The notes: generated by a model not told the origin, from the sequence alone. A DNA stretch of 64,000 nucleotides from PLA3 sp964592235 (GCA_964592235.1 CAZQCF010000002.1:1-64000), one strand, 5' to 3'; positions 24,300 to 35,161 are shown, counted from the stretch's first letter. Made by a program: numbers and translations.

Positions 24300-25298
24300 T
24301 CACGCCTCGCCCTTGAGCCGGCGTGTCATCAGTTCGCTAAGCGTCGCGATCACATCCTTGCCCTCGAACAGCACGCCATACACCGCCTCGGTGATGGGCA
24401 TCTCCACCTGATGCTGTCTCGCCAATTGGTAGACACTGCGCGTAGTGGGGATGCCCTCGATAACCGACGGCGTTGCCGCAATGACTTCGTCGTATTTCTT
24501 CCCCCGGCCGAACATCTCGCCCGCGGTCCGATTGCGACCGTGCGGGCTGACGCAGGTGGTGACCAAATCGCCCAGACCGGCAAGCCCGCCAAAGGTTTCG
24601 CGCTTGGCCCCCAGGGCAACCCCAAGTCGCGTGATTTCAACCAGGCCGCGCGTCAGCAGAGCGGCCTTGGCGTTGTCGCCGGCTTTGAGACCGTCCACGA
24701 TTCCGGCTGCAATCGCGATGACGTTCTTGGTGGCTCCGGCCAACTCCACGCCGAGCAAATCGTCATTAGTATAAACTCGGAACCACTGGGACGAGAAGGT
24801 CTCCTGAACGCCCGTGGCGAGGTCGGCGTCTTCGCTCGCGGCCACAATCGTCGCCGGCAGGCAGCGCGCAAGTTCCATGGCGATGTTCGGTCCGGAAAGT
24901 GCCGCCACGGGGCACGCGCCGATGACATCCTGAATGATTTGCGTCGGCCGTAGCAGCGTGTCATTCTCGATGCCCTTGGACACACTCGCTACCGGCAGAC
25001 CGGTCGGATGCGCCGATGCAAGCTGCCTCCAAACTGATCGGACGTACTGGCAGGGAACGGCCGAGACGACGAGGTCAGCGTTGCGAAACACGGCCTCTGG
25101 GTCCGTCGTAAACGAGACGCGTTCGGGAATGCGCAGACCAGGCAGGTAACGCTTGTTTTCGCGAGTGGTCTTGAGGGCTTCAATGTGATCGCGGTTCACG
25201 CCCCACATGCGCACATGAATGCCCCGGTCGGCCAGCATGACGCTGCACACCGTGGCCATTTGCCCGTCGCCGATCATTGCTACCTGTTCGAACGCCAT
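24300..25298 (-). CDS. gpsA: NAD(P)-dependent glycerol-3-phosphate dehydrogenase
   Basis: A 332-residue cytosolic enzyme that reduces dihydroxyacetone phosphate to sn-glycerol-3-phosphate, the backbone of phospholipids. The nucleotide-binding motif is slightly unusual (MIGDGQMATVCSVMLA in place of GAGxWGT). The catalytic lysines lie in SKGIE and GATKN, and GLAGLGDLVTTCVSPHGRNR is the classic substrate-binding signature; the C-terminus keeps the MPITEAVY segment. The length matches the family. Genes on both sides share the strand. Confidence 0.93.
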   Translation of the reverse strand: MAFEQVAMIGDGQMATVCSVMLADRGIHVRMWGVNRDHIEALKTTRENKRYLPGLRIPERVSFTTDPEAVFRNADLVVSAVPCQYVRSVWRQLASAHPTGLPVASVSKGIENDTLLRPTQIIQDVIGACPVAALSGPNIAMELARCLPATIVAASEDADLATGVQETFSSQWFRVYTNDDLLGVELAGATKNVIAIAAGIVDGLKAGDNAKAALLTRGLVEITRLGVALGAKRETFGGLAGLGDLVTTCVSPHGRNRTAGEMFGRGKKYDEVIAATPSVIEGIPTTRSVYQLARQHQVEMPITEAVYGVLFEGKDVIATLSELMTRRLKGEA

Positions 25299-25431
25299 GC
25301 CCCTATTACAGCAGGCCCCTTACACCATGGCAATAAAGGCGACGATTCCGCATCCTGCTACTCCATAAAGTGCCGCCTTAACTTGATCCAAGTGCGTCCG
25401 GACCGCGCCGATACGTCCGGGGCGAGGGGAT

Positions 25432-26451
<1,020 letters not shown>

Positions 26452-26511
26452 GCAGATTCTCCCGATTCACTAAACCGCCGATGGCGGCGAACCACGGACT
26501 CTGACGATGTC

Positions 26512-29500
26512 TCAAGCCTTCTTGTCGCCGGGGGGCGGCGAATCGGAGGACTCGTCCCTGGCCCGCTTTTTAGCCTTGAGCAGCCTCGCAGTCGTGGATT
26601 CTGACGGTTTCGCGGCATCTTGAGAAGGCGCGGGCTTGGGGGCGGAAGGTTTGTCCGTGTGGCCGCCCATCGCGGCGGTCAGGTCCGCGGCGGGCTTCTG
26701 GCCGGGCTGGGCCGCGTCGAACTTGGCAGACGTCATCGGCGCGGAATCGCTTTGGACGCCGGGCAGGCCGGTTGCAGTTGCAGATGGCGTCTTGGTCTCG
26801 CTTCCTCCAGCGGTGCGCTCGGCGCGAACGCGCTCGCGCACGCTCTTGAGGTCGGCCAAGGTTCGCTCGGCGCGGCGACCGGCGCCAAGCCGACCGGCCA
26901 ACGACGAGACGTACCCCTGCACGGCGATCGCGAGCTTGGCAGGGTCGATTGCGACGCGGCGGATCGCGACATCCAGCAAGAACAGGAAGACGGCCCAGAT
27001 CAGCAGCAGGTTCCACATCGGGCTGCGCGAAATCGTGGGTGGAAGGTTGTGGGCATAGACTTCCTTCGGTTCGGTATCGAGTGTGAGGACGCGGCCGCGC
27101 GTTAACTCCGCTGCCTCGCGGAGAATCGCTTCGTTGACGCCGAGGTCGCGGTATTCCGGGGAGTACGCAGCCGTGACGCCCGTACGGATCAGCACAGGTT
27201 TGTCAGCGGACCCGCCCGACGCAGCGACATTGAGCAGAAACGTGCCCTGTTGGTTGACGGGAAACTGGCCCTCGTACTTGCCCGGGCCGGTCTGAACGAT
27301 GGCGACCTCCTGACTCGTACCGTCGGGGGCGATGACTTTGCCCACAAACTGACGAAAGACCGATGCACCGCCTTCGGCCGGGTCCTCGACGCTTTCGATG
27401 AGCACGCGGCCGCGCTCACCATCTACAATTGTCTGTATATCGTAATTGGCGGCGCTGCCCTGCTGCATGGACCAGCGGACAGCCTGCGCCCAGAGTTTGC
27501 TGAAGCCGGGCCATTCTGGCCAGTCGGCCCCCCATCGCCGCCATTGGCCGCTGGTAAACGCGACGGTCCGCCCGAAGCCGCACAGCCAATGTGCGAGGAG
27601 CGGGTCGCCGCGCGCCGTGACAAGCGGTATCTCAACGTCCACGACTTTGCGTGGCGTCGTAACGACGTAGCCTCGCAGGTTCGGCAATTCGGCGCCGATT
27701 CCCTCGATGATGTCGGACAGACTCGGCTTGATCTGGGGCTTGAAGACTTCGTCACGCAAAAGCGGGCGGCGGACGATTTTCGCCTCCTTAATGAGAATTC
27801 GCGGGAGCATTTTCTCGTCACCGGCGTTGTTCAGCGGGTAGTAACTGCCCCCGGTGATGCGGGCGATGCGCTTCAGCGTGTCGATCTCGGCGCCGCCGTG
27901 CGGAAAGATGGAGACGGTGGAGCAGGTGACTTTGTTGCCGACGAGCTTGTTGAGCAGGCCGGTGGAGGGCGGCTGTGGGTCGCCGTCGGAGATGATGATC
28001 ATGTGACGCTGGGCGGCGTCTTTGCAATTCATGAGCGCCTGGAAGGACATGTTGACCGGCGCTTCAAAATCGAACATATCGCTGTTGGCCATTTTGCGGA
28101 TCTGCGCGGCGATGGCGTCCTTGTTCGTCGCGGGCTGCATCTTCACGTCCCAGACGAACCCACCCATGCCGTAACTGACGACGCCGAAGTAATCGAGGCT
28201 GCTCAAGGCCTTCAACGCCGCGATGGCCGTCTCGATGCCCCATTGATTGCCCTGCGGCATCTCGCAGGAGTGCATGACGACGGCGAGCGCGCCGCGCGGA
28301 ATCTGCTTGATCGCGTCGACGTCGAACTTCACCGGCATGATTTCCTCAACGACCGACCCCTGCCAACCGCCGGCGCCGAAGGAGTCGTCGCCGCCGATCA
28401 TGATCAGCCCGCCGCCCAGGTCGCGGACGTACGTCGCGAGAGCTTTCTGCTGTTCGCCGCTGAATAAGTTCGCGCCGACGTTCGACAGCACGACGGCGGC
28501 ATAGCTTTGCAGGACAGACGTGTCCAGCGCGATCGACTCGGCGATCTCCCATTGCACGCGTACGCCTTCACTCTGCAGGGCCGAGACGAGCGGCTCGTCA
28601 TCGTCGCGGCCGGCCTGCGAGCCGATGAAGAGCAACGTCTGCGGCCCCTCGACATTTGTAAATGCCCGAGCGACGTTGTTCTGGGCGACCACGTCAGCGG
28701 ATGAATCATCGGGGATGAATTCGGCCCGGAACTCGTGCGCGCGCGATTCGCGAATCGGCAGGCGCACGACAAACGCGTTACGGCCCGGCTGCAGCGCGCG
28801 GCGCTGACCGAACTCCGGGGATGCGGGATCAAGATCGACAAGCGACTCCTCCGATCCAATGCGCTGATAGACGCGGATGAGCCCGGTGGTGGCCCGGTCG
28901 CTGCGCAAGATCAGGCGCAGCGACACCATTTCATTCTCGTTCGCATAAGACGGGGCACGGAGTTGCTCGAAGATGACCTCCGCCCCCTGCTCGCGGCGCA
29001 ATGGAATCACGTCGATCGTCATGCGATTGGCAGCCGCGGCGCGCGCCTCGGCCAGGAAATCGCCCACGTTCTGGTTTCCATCCGAAAGCAAGACGATCCG
29101 GTTGTTCGTGGAATCCAGGGCGCAGGCCGCCGCCACGCGAAGCCCCTGCGCGAGGTCAGTCTGATCGGGCTTCTGTCCGTCGGCCAGCGGCATCGGCACG
29201 TGGATGCCGCCCTCCGGACCGCGCCGGCTGGGCAGTTGCTCGATGTTCGACTGCCCGTCAAAGGTCACCACGGCCGCACGGTCGTTGGGACGCATGGCTG
29301 ACGTCGACTTTCGAATGAATTCCTCCGCCTCGCGACGGAGATCCACCGGCACGGAACGCGATTGATCGAGCAGAAACAGGACGGTGAGATCGTCGTTCTT
29401 GCGAATGCGATTCACGCCGGCCAATGCGAACACGAGGAGGATGAAAACGATGGCTCGGGCGCCCAACGCCGATTTGCCGCGGATGGGGCCCAGCCCGGCG

Positions 29501-29589
29501 AGCGAGCGCCGCGCCAGCCATGCGAACACGGCGGCACCGAAAGCCAGCCAGAGAAAAGTCGGGCTGTCAAAGCGATCGAGAAAACTCAT
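26512..29589 (-). CDS. Large membrane protein with vWA and GATase-like domains
   Basis: A 1025-residue membrane protein. Two helices near the N-terminus frame a short loop; a von Willebrand A domain follows with MIDAS start LFLLDQSRSVP and IVLLSDGNQN. A glutamine-amidotransferase-like domain comes next (about residues 330-430, with VVLSNVGANLFSGEQQKAL and GGGLIMIGGDDSFGAGGW), then a second, degenerate vWA-like region starting AVVMHSCEMPQGN, whose metal-site residues are lost. A membrane helix (PMWNLLLIWAVFLFLLDVAI) precedes a charged, low-complexity tail of about 150 residues. Such proteins partner MoxR. The ATG at 29589 was chosen over a GTG at 29619. Confidence 0.85.
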   Translation of the reverse strand: MSFLDRFDSPTFLWLAFGAAVFAWLARRSLAGLGPIRGKSALGARAIVFILLVFALAGVNRIRKNDDLTVLFLLDQSRSVPVDLRREAEEFIRKSTSAMRPNDRAAVVTFDGQSNIEQLPSRRGPEGGIHVPMPLADGQKPDQTDLAQGLRVAAACALDSTNNRIVLLSDGNQNVGDFLAEARAAAANRMTIDVIPLRREQGAEVIFEQLRAPSYANENEMVSLRLILRSDRATTGLIRVYQRIGSEESLVDLDPASPEFGQRRALQPGRNAFVVRLPIRESRAHEFRAEFIPDDSSADVVAQNNVARAFTNVEGPQTLLFIGSQAGRDDDEPLVSALQSEGVRVQWEIAESIALDTSVLQSYAAVVLSNVGANLFSGEQQKALATYVRDLGGGLIMIGGDDSFGAGGWQGSVVEEIMPVKFDVDAIKQIPRGALAVVMHSCEMPQGNQWGIETAIAALKALSSLDYFGVVSYGMGGFVWDVKMQPATNKDAIAAQIRKMANSDMFDFEAPVNMSFQALMNCKDAAQRHMIIISDGDPQPPSTGLLNKLVGNKVTCSTVSIFPHGGAEIDTLKRIARITGGSYYPLNNAGDEKMLPRILIKEAKIVRRPLLRDEVFKPQIKPSLSDIIEGIGAELPNLRGYVVTTPRKVVDVEIPLVTARGDPLLAHWLCGFGRTVAFTSGQWRRWGADWPEWPGFSKLWAQAVRWSMQQGSAANYDIQTIVDGERGRVLIESVEDPAEGGASVFRQFVGKVIAPDGTSQEVAIVQTGPGKYEGQFPVNQQGTFLLNVAASGGSADKPVLIRTGVTAAYSPEYRDLGVNEAILREAAELTRGRVLTLDTEPKEVYAHNLPPTISRSPMWNLLLIWAVFLFLLDVAIRRVAIDPAKLAIAVQGYVSSLAGRLGAGRRAERTLADLKSVRERVRAERTAGGSETKTPSATATGLPGVQSDSAPMTSAKFDAAQPGQKPAADLTAAMGGHTDKPSAPKPAPSQDAAKPSESTTARLLKAKKRARDESSDSPPPGDKKA

Positions 29590-29670
29590 TGCGCCCCTGT
29601 TGCCGACCGATTCGGTCACCGCCGCGCCCTGTGCCTAATATAGTCGATTCGCGCAATCGATCCAGAAAGG

Positions 29671-30618
29671 TCACCACCGGATGATCTGCACGCGATTGTT
29701 CCAGGAATCCAGTGCGTAGAGCCGGCCCTTCCCATCGCTGACGACGCCCCAGGGTTGCGCGATCTGCCCGAGGAGTCGCCCCGGCGACCCCCACGCACCA
29801 AGCCAGACGCCGTCTGCTGAAAAGCGAGCGACGCGATTATTGCCGCGGTCCGCCACGACGATCGTGCCGCCCGGCTCGACATCCAAGCCGTAGGGATAGT
29901 TCAACTGACCCGACCCGGCTCCGGGCGAGCCGAACGCTCCGAGGAACTTACCGGACCGGTCGTACCGGCAGATGCGATGGTGACATGAGTCCGTCACCCA
30001 CAACACGCCGGCGGTGTCGAAACACATTCCGGCGGGACGCTCCACCCAGCCGTCCCCGCTGGCCTTGTCGGCGAAGCTCACGATGTACCGCCCCTCCGGC
30101 GAGAACTTGCTGACGCGATCGTTTCCACCGTATTCGCCGACATAGATGAACCCGTCCCCGTCCAGCGCGACATCGGTTGGAAAGATGAACTGGCCCGGTC
30201 CTTCGCCCGCCGAGCCGAAGCGGAGTAGCTCTCGCCCGTCGCGGTCAAACGCGACCACGCGCGCGTAGTGCGTGTCGGCCACCCACACACGATTTCTCGT
30301 ATCGACGCAGAGGCCCGTGGGTTTGCCGTTCTTCCACTCCGGCATCTGCCATCCCGTCTGGAACTCCCCCTCCGGTCCGAAACGCTGAATCCGTGCGGTT
30401 TTGTCGACCACAAAGACGCAGCCATCGACGGGAGAGCACGCCAGCGCGCGGGGATAGCTGAACTCGCCGTCGCCCAGGCCGGTCGCGCCAAAGACGCGCT
30501 GGACCGCGGCTTCGTCCGGATCGCTTTGATGGCAACCGAGGGGGAGCAACGCGAACATCGCCATCAATAAGTTGAAGCCGGTCACGCTCGTGCTGCGACC
30601 GGTCGCAAGGAGAATCAT
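29671..30618 (-). CDS. NHL-repeat lipoprotein
   Basis: A 315-residue protein with a signal ending in the lipobox LLPLGC, so probably lipid-anchored outside the cytoplasmic membrane. The mature part is a run of about six NHL-type blades, such as FSYPRALACSPVDGCVFVVD, FIFPTDVALDGDGFIYVGEYG and LNYPYGLDVEPGGTIVVADRGNNRVARF, which should fold into a beta-propeller for protein or ligand binding. Its ATG overlaps the stop of the methyltransferase gene in ATGA, so the two are translationally coupled. The partner and role are unknown. Confidence 0.85.
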   Translation of the reverse strand: MILLATGRSTSVTGFNLLMAMFALLPLGCHQSDPDEAAVQRVFGATGLGDGEFSYPRALACSPVDGCVFVVDKTARIQRFGPEGEFQTGWQMPEWKNGKPTGLCVDTRNRVWVADTHYARVVAFDRDGRELLRFGSAGEGPGQFIFPTDVALDGDGFIYVGEYGGNDRVSKFSPEGRYIVSFADKASGDGWVERPAGMCFDTAGVLWVTDSCHHRICRYDRSGKFLGAFGSPGAGSGQLNYPYGLDVEPGGTIVVADRGNNRVARFSADGVWLGAWGSPGRLLGQIAQPWGVVSDGKGRLYALDSWNNRVQIIRW

Positions 30619-31352
30619 TTCGCACTACCCCGCGGGATCGGCAGTAGCATCGGCGTGCGTCGACGATAATCGGCGTAGGGCTCCCCCAGCATTTTCAGCA
30701 GATCGCGCTCCTCAACGCGTGTGCCGAAGACGATGTGCAGCGTCAGCAGCGCGGCCAGAAGCAGGCGACCCGTGGTCATTGTCGGTGCGGCCCAGAGCGC
30801 CAGCAGAAAGCCGAACATGAGGGGATGGCGCACGACGCGATAGAGCGAGCGCTCCATGAAGGGGTGATGATGGTAAGGAACGCTACGGAAGTTCAGCCAG
30901 ACTTGCCGAAGCCCGAAGAGGTCGAAATGGTCAATGAGGAACGACGCGTAAAGCACGATGAGCCAGCCGAGGAGGTAAGCCCCGAGCAAGGCCCACCGCA
31001 AAGCGTCGAGGCCTACCTGCCAGACGACCGCCGGCATGACCTTCCATCGCCACATCATGGCCGCGAGAATCAGGCTCGCAATCAGGACAAAAGTCGCGCG
31101 TTCGGCCGGCATGGGAACCGCCCGCGTAAACCATGCCTTAAAGCGGGGCCGCGCCATGATCGTGTGCTGAACGGCGAACAGGATGGGGAACAGCGCATTG
31201 AGAAGAATGTCCGCCGCGCCCGCGGCCGGTACGCCGCGGTTGATGGACTTGGGGACGCCGAGATCGCCGATGAAGGCAGCAAGATAGACGAACGTCACAA
31301 AGAAGACGAGATAGCAGACAACGCCGTAGCCGAGAATGAGTGCTTTCTTCAT
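30615..31352 (-). CDS. mddA: Probable methanethiol S-methyltransferase, MddA-like
   Basis: A 245-residue integral membrane protein with about six helices. It has the signature stretches of the MddA/NnrU-like membrane methyltransferases: NALFPILFAVQHTIMARPRFKAWFTR, LIDHFDLFGLRQVWLNFR, YRVVRHPLMFGFLLALWAAP and the C-terminal VEERDLLKMLGEPYADYRRRTPMLLPI. MddA converts methanethiol and S-adenosylmethionine to dimethyl sulfide in the membrane. The close match over the whole length supports this, but isoprenylcysteine-methyltransferase-like relatives share much of the C-terminal pattern. The ATG at 31352 has GAGAGGG upstream. It is coupled to the NHL gene. Confidence 0.7.
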   Translation of the reverse strand: MKKALILGYGVVCYLVFFVTFVYLAAFIGDLGVPKSINRGVPAAGAADILLNALFPILFAVQHTIMARPRFKAWFTRAVPMPAERATFVLIASLILAAMMWRWKVMPAVVWQVGLDALRWALLGAYLLGWLIVLYASFLIDHFDLFGLRQVWLNFRSVPYHHHPFMERSLYRVVRHPLMFGFLLALWAAPTMTTGRLLLAALLTLHIVFGTRVEERDLLKMLGEPYADYRRRTPMLLPIPRGSAK

Positions 31353-31482
31353 GGTCAAACCCTCTCGCTGCTTCATCATTCGCGCAACACGGTGAATGCC
31401 AAGGGATGCCCGGCCATAACCGATGCCGGTCCCTAGCAAGACGAGCCGGGGAGAATAACCCTGTCAACGATCTTAACGCGGG

Positions 31483-31510
31483 AACCGAAAGCCGTGAACT
31501 GGCTTCGGTT
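31483..31510 (-). terminator. Candidate terminator at the end of the polysaccharide operon
   Basis: On the minus strand AACCGAAGCC pairs with GGCTTTCGGTT around AGTTCAC, with one bulged base. It lies 33 bases past the stop of the last gene in the polysaccharide locus. No clear T-run follows, so it may only protect the mRNA end. Confidence 0.4.
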
Positions 31511-31542
31511 GGGCGGACGTGCCCCGGAGAAGTGGCGATCTA

Positions 31543-32808
31543 TTAAGAATGGCGTCTTGCCAAACCAGCCCCACTTTGCAGGCGCAGGCGCTCGCGGCGC
31601 GTCCGGCGATCAAATAGTGCCGCGAGGTTTTCTAATGCGTAGCCAAGAATCGGACCGGGATCATTCGCACGGATCAGTTGATAAGCCGTATCGCGGTCGA
31701 AGAATCGAAACCAGTTCGGCCACGTCGAGAAACGCTGCTTGTTCGAGACGCGCAGGAACCAGAGCAGATCGCCCGGCAGGAAACGGAGAAACCGATTCTT
31801 CGGGTAGTCCGTGATGGGGTGGACGGCCTCGCCGCGCGCGAGACGCAGCATCATTCCCGGGAAGTCGATGCCAATCGAGCAGCCCATATTGAAGCTTTCG
31901 GGAAATCGCGGGTTGATCTCCATTAGCTTCGCGACGTTGTCGCGCGGGTCGTCGACGAAATCGAAGTCACAGAACCCCGTCCACTTCAGCTCGACCAGCA
32001 TGCGCCGCGACAGATCGAGGATGTCCGGCCGATCGGCAGAGAAATTCAATACGCTGCTGCCGCCATCCGGCGGATACATGCGTGTCTTGCCATAGACGAC
32101 GCCGGCGAGCGCGCGCTGACCATCGTCCACGAGCATGTCCACCTTGTACTGCATGCCCCCGGGCGGAACGAAATCCTGCACGTAGCAGACGCCCTGCTCG
32201 GCGCTGATCTGCGGGTAGATCGTGCGCAATTCGTCCGCGTGGTAACACCAGGTGATCCCGCGCGCGCCGACGCCCACGCTCGGCTTCACCAGTACCGGCC
32301 ACCGATTGATGCGCGGGATCACGGCCTCGATCCCTCCTTCATCTTCCGGAAACCAGGAATCGGGAATCGGCACCCCCGCGCGCAAGGCCGCTTTCATCGT
32401 GGGGATCTTCTCATACGCCTCTCGAAACAGCGGCAGCGGTGGAATCAGCAGCTTGGTGAACCGCCGCAGTTCGTCCTGAATCTCGCAGACCGCCAGCGCC
32501 CCGTAGTGCCCCACGGCAAAGAGCATTTCAAACCGCCGCCGCTCGCACAGGACGAGCAGCCATTCCTGAAACTCACGCTTGCGATCGCGCGGCGACGGAT
32601 AGGCATGCCGTTCCCGGCAATGTCGACTCATGAATCCGCTGTTGAATCGCTTCTCGCTGCCGCATGCCACGCGCACGCCGGCCCGGGCCATCGACTCAAT
32701 CACCGGCAGCGATGCCTTGGTCTGCGATTCCATCACGAACACGGTCGGCCGCACCGGCGCGGTGTGCCGTGGAACCAATCGCGGATCGCGCTGCGATGCG
32801 TTAGACAT
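31543..32808 (-). CDS. ATP-grasp family carboxylate-amine ligase-like protein
   Basis: A 421-residue cytosolic protein of the ATP-grasp superfamily, which joins a carboxylate to an amine or thiol through an acyl phosphate. The N-terminal domain starts PTVFVMESQTKASLPVI. The grasp fold has WPVLVKPSVGVGARGITWC and the metal-binding LMEINPRFPESFNMGCSIGIDFPGMML. Carbamoyl-phosphate-synthase-like ATP-grasp proteins of this kind occur in exopolysaccharide loci, where they may attach amino acids or amines to sugars. The ATG at 32808 overlaps the stop of the GNAT gene by 8 bases. It is the last gene of the locus. Confidence 0.85.
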   Translation of the reverse strand: MSNASQRDPRLVPRHTAPVRPTVFVMESQTKASLPVIESMARAGVRVACGSEKRFNSGFMSRHCRERHAYPSPRDRKREFQEWLLVLCERRRFEMLFAVGHYGALAVCEIQDELRRFTKLLIPPLPLFREAYEKIPTMKAALRAGVPIPDSWFPEDEGGIEAVIPRINRWPVLVKPSVGVGARGITWCYHADELRTIYPQISAEQGVCYVQDFVPPGGMQYKVDMLVDDGQRALAGVVYGKTRMYPPDGGSSVLNFSADRPDILDLSRRMLVELKWTGFCDFDFVDDPRDNVAKLMEINPRFPESFNMGCSIGIDFPGMMLRLARGEAVHPITDYPKNRFLRFLPGDLLWFLRVSNKQRFSTWPNWFRFFDRDTAYQLIRANDPGPILGYALENLAALFDRRTRRERLRLQSGAGLARRHS

Positions 32809-33871
32809 TGTCCGAGTCGCCAAAGGTCAGGTGCCAGTCGTTCATCGCGGCGGGCATGCGCGGCAGCCCCGGTACGCCGGTCGGTCGATAGACAAAATGG
32901 AATTGTTTGGGCATGATCGCGCGCGGCGGAAGTCTGTAGCCCTCGGCACGCAAGGCCTCGTTCAGGACGAGGCTTGTTGACTGGCACGTCGTAACGGCAC
33001 ATCCCTGCCGCGTGAAATCAATCTCGGCGGCGGCAATCAGGGACCGCAACGCGTGCGGCTCTTCCGCGACGACATCCACGATCAGCCCGACTTCCACCCC
33101 CATGCGCGGCTGACGGGTCGTACAGATCGCACCGACGAGCCGGCCGCCGATTCTTGCGACAAGCGTTCGATAGTCTGAAAGCGGTCCCGCGTGTCGCCAG
33201 TTCCAATAGGCAGCAGTCCTGCGGATCATGCAACCACCAACGATCTGGGCGAATTGGTCGCTTACGCCGTCGAGGTCCGCCGGAACGCACGAAACCGCAT
33301 CGATCTCAATACGGCCGCCCTTGTTGCGCGGTCGACTTCGCTGCGCAAAGAGCAGATTGGGAATCCAGCCGACGAGCCGGCCCATCGGCCCGATCTTCGC
33401 GGCCAGCAGTTTGCCGCCGTCGAGTACTTTCAGCCACGCGGGGATACAGCCGGGGTATTGCCAATCCCCGAATTTGAGAAAGCCCGGCAGCGACGCATCA
33501 TTCGGGAGCGTCATGCAAAACTGCGCTCCGCGCTGGGCCGCCAAGTCGTTCGAGGCGTCGATCAGAGAGTGAAAGACGCCCTTGCGCCGGTGGTCGGGGT
33601 GCGTCAATACGCCGGTATACATCGCACCGGTCAACCGTGCCTCCCCCCACTGCCACTCGAAGAACGAAACCGGTTGCACGCCGATCAACTGCCCGTCGTG
33701 CACGGCCGCGACAATCGCCGCGGCGAAGCCTGCATCGTTCAGGTATCGCCATTGCCAATAGCTGCTCGATGCGCCTTGATAGCGCTCGCCGGGCAGCGAG
33801 CGCACGAGCGCGAGCAGCGATTCCAGTTCCGCAGCTTCCGCAAGTCGAATTGTCCAGTAAAGGCGTGACAA
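32801..33871 (-). CDS. GNAT-family N-acetyltransferase
   Basis: A 356-residue protein whose first 150 residues form a GNAT acetyltransferase domain, with the acetyl-CoA motif MYTGVLTHPDHRRKGVFHSLID. The second half looks like a diverged second acetyltransferase-like domain, as in the two-domain members of polysaccharide loci. It probably acetylates an amino sugar, or transfers an acyl or aminoacyl group, on the precursor; the acceptor is unknown. Its stop overlaps the start of the ATP-grasp gene, supporting linked roles. Confidence 0.8.
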   Translation of the reverse strand: MSRLYWTIRLAEAAELESLLALVRSLPGERYQGASSSYWQWRYLNDAGFAAAIVAAVHDGQLIGVQPVSFFEWQWGEARLTGAMYTGVLTHPDHRRKGVFHSLIDASNDLAAQRGAQFCMTLPNDASLPGFLKFGDWQYPGCIPAWLKVLDGGKLLAAKIGPMGRLVGWIPNLLFAQRSRPRNKGGRIEIDAVSCVPADLDGVSDQFAQIVGGCMIRRTAAYWNWRHAGPLSDYRTLVARIGGRLVGAICTTRQPRMGVEVGLIVDVVAEEPHALRSLIAAAEIDFTRQGCAVTTCQSTSLVLNEALRAEGYRLPPRAIMPKQFHFVYRPTGVPGLPRMPAAMNDWHLTFGDSDNV

Positions 33872-33943
33872 GTTAGTGGAGATCGGATCAGCGATGCATG
33901 ATCGTCCGCCACTCGCGCCAATGCGAGCGGCGAGCGCTTCCTG

Positions 33944-35161
33944 TCAGCGTCGCGCGGCGGCCTCGAACACCTCCGCGAGTTGCCGGGCGATCATGCGCCG
34001 GTCGTATCGGGCGAAAGCGACTTCTCGCGCGCGCCGGCCGACGGCCTCCCGCTCGGCGGGGTGGTCGGCCCAATGGCGAATCTTTGCGGCAAGATCGCCC
34101 GGGTCCCCGGGCTTGGCCGCAAGACCTGCACCGTCTGCCTCGATCATCTCCGCCGTCGTGCCGGCGAAGTTCACAATGCTCGGAATGCCGGCGAACATGT
34201 AGTCGAATATCTTGTTCGGCGTGACCCAGCGCGGCCGCGTAATCTGCTTGAGAATCATGAGGCCGATGTGCGCCGCCCGCAGCACGCCGGGCAGGCGATG
34301 CTTGGGCACGGGGTCGATCAGAAAAACGTTTGCCAGACCGCGTTCGCGCGCCGCCGTACGAAGCGCCTCTTTCATCTTCCCCTCACCCATCAATACAATG
34401 GCGATGTCGGGTCGGTCCTTTAGCCGCTCCGCCGCGTCGAGCAATTGGAACAATCCGTTCGCGTCGCCGTGCGCGCCCGTGTAAATGGCGATCGTCTTGT
34501 CGCCCAGGCCCTGTTGTTGCATGAATGCATGATCCGGCTGCGCATCCGCGAAGAGGCTTCCATCCGCTCCCAGCAGGATGGTTTGCAATCGCGCCGGGTC
34601 AAAGCCGCGTTCCAGCAGGCGATTGTGAAAGCCCTGCGACACGAGCAGAATCTTCCGCGCCCCGGCGTAGCAGAACTTCTCCAGCCGCTCCCACAGCCAA
34701 TACTGCAGGCCGGGTTTGATGCGCCCCGCGTCGAGCAAGTCCTCCGGCCACAGGTCGCGCACTTCAAACACATACGGCACGCGCTTCAGCACCGCGCCGA
34801 TTCGACCGGGAATGCCGACCGTCAGCGGAGTGCTTGTCGCGAAAATGAGATCGGGTTGCTTCTCGCGAAGGCAGGCCCAAAGTGCCAGCATCGCGAACTT
34901 GGCCCAGCACCAGAGCCGCGCCACGACACGCAATTTGTTGCTGTAATACGCGTTGCATACAACGACTTTGATACCGTCGATTTCGTGCGTGCGAAATAGG
35001 TGCCAGCGTGACATCGGAGGCAGGCCGCTCTGGTCGTGCAGGCCCGTGATGACGGTTACCCGATGACCCATCTCGACCAGGTGCCGGCTCACGTCGTAGC
35101 TGCGCGTGCCGCTCGTGCCCTCGTTGGTTACGAAGTACTCGTGAATGTAGATCAACCTCAC
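33944..35161 (-). CDS. Glycosyltransferase family 4, WbuB-like
   Basis: A 405-residue GT-B fold glycosyltransferase. The N-terminal lobe begins MRLIYIHEYFVTNEGTSGTR and contains VFEVRDLWPEDL, typical of WbuB-like enzymes in O-antigen clusters. The C-terminal lobe has IAIYTGAHGDANGLFQLLDA and the nucleotide-sugar loop TPNKIFDYMFAGIPSIVNFAGTT. It would add one sugar to the lipid-linked repeat at the cytoplasmic membrane face. The start is a GTG at 35161 that overlaps the heparinase stop in GTGA. Confidence 0.92.
   Translation of the reverse strand: MRLIYIHEYFVTNEGTSGTRSYDVSRHLVEMGHRVTVITGLHDQSGLPPMSRWHLFRTHEIDGIKVVVCNAYYSNKLRVVARLWCWAKFAMLALWACLREKQPDLIFATSTPLTVGIPGRIGAVLKRVPYVFEVRDLWPEDLLDAGRIKPGLQYWLWERLEKFCYAGARKILLVSQGFHNRLLERGFDPARLQTILLGADGSLFADAQPDHAFMQQQGLGDKTIAIYTGAHGDANGLFQLLDAAERLKDRPDIAIVLMGEGKMKEALRTAARERGLANVFLIDPVPKHRLPGVLRAAHIGLMILKQITRPRWVTPNKIFDYMFAGIPSIVNFAGTTAEMIEADGAGLAAKPGDPGDLAAKIRHWADHPAEREAVGRRAREVAFARYDRRMIARQLAEVFEAAARR

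Noticed and set aside
27250..28467. A 405-residue open frame on the plus strand inside the vWA protein gene
   Set aside because: It is antisense to a well-supported gene, has no ribosome-binding site, and its arginine/aspartate-heavy translation is what GC-rich codons give in reverse.
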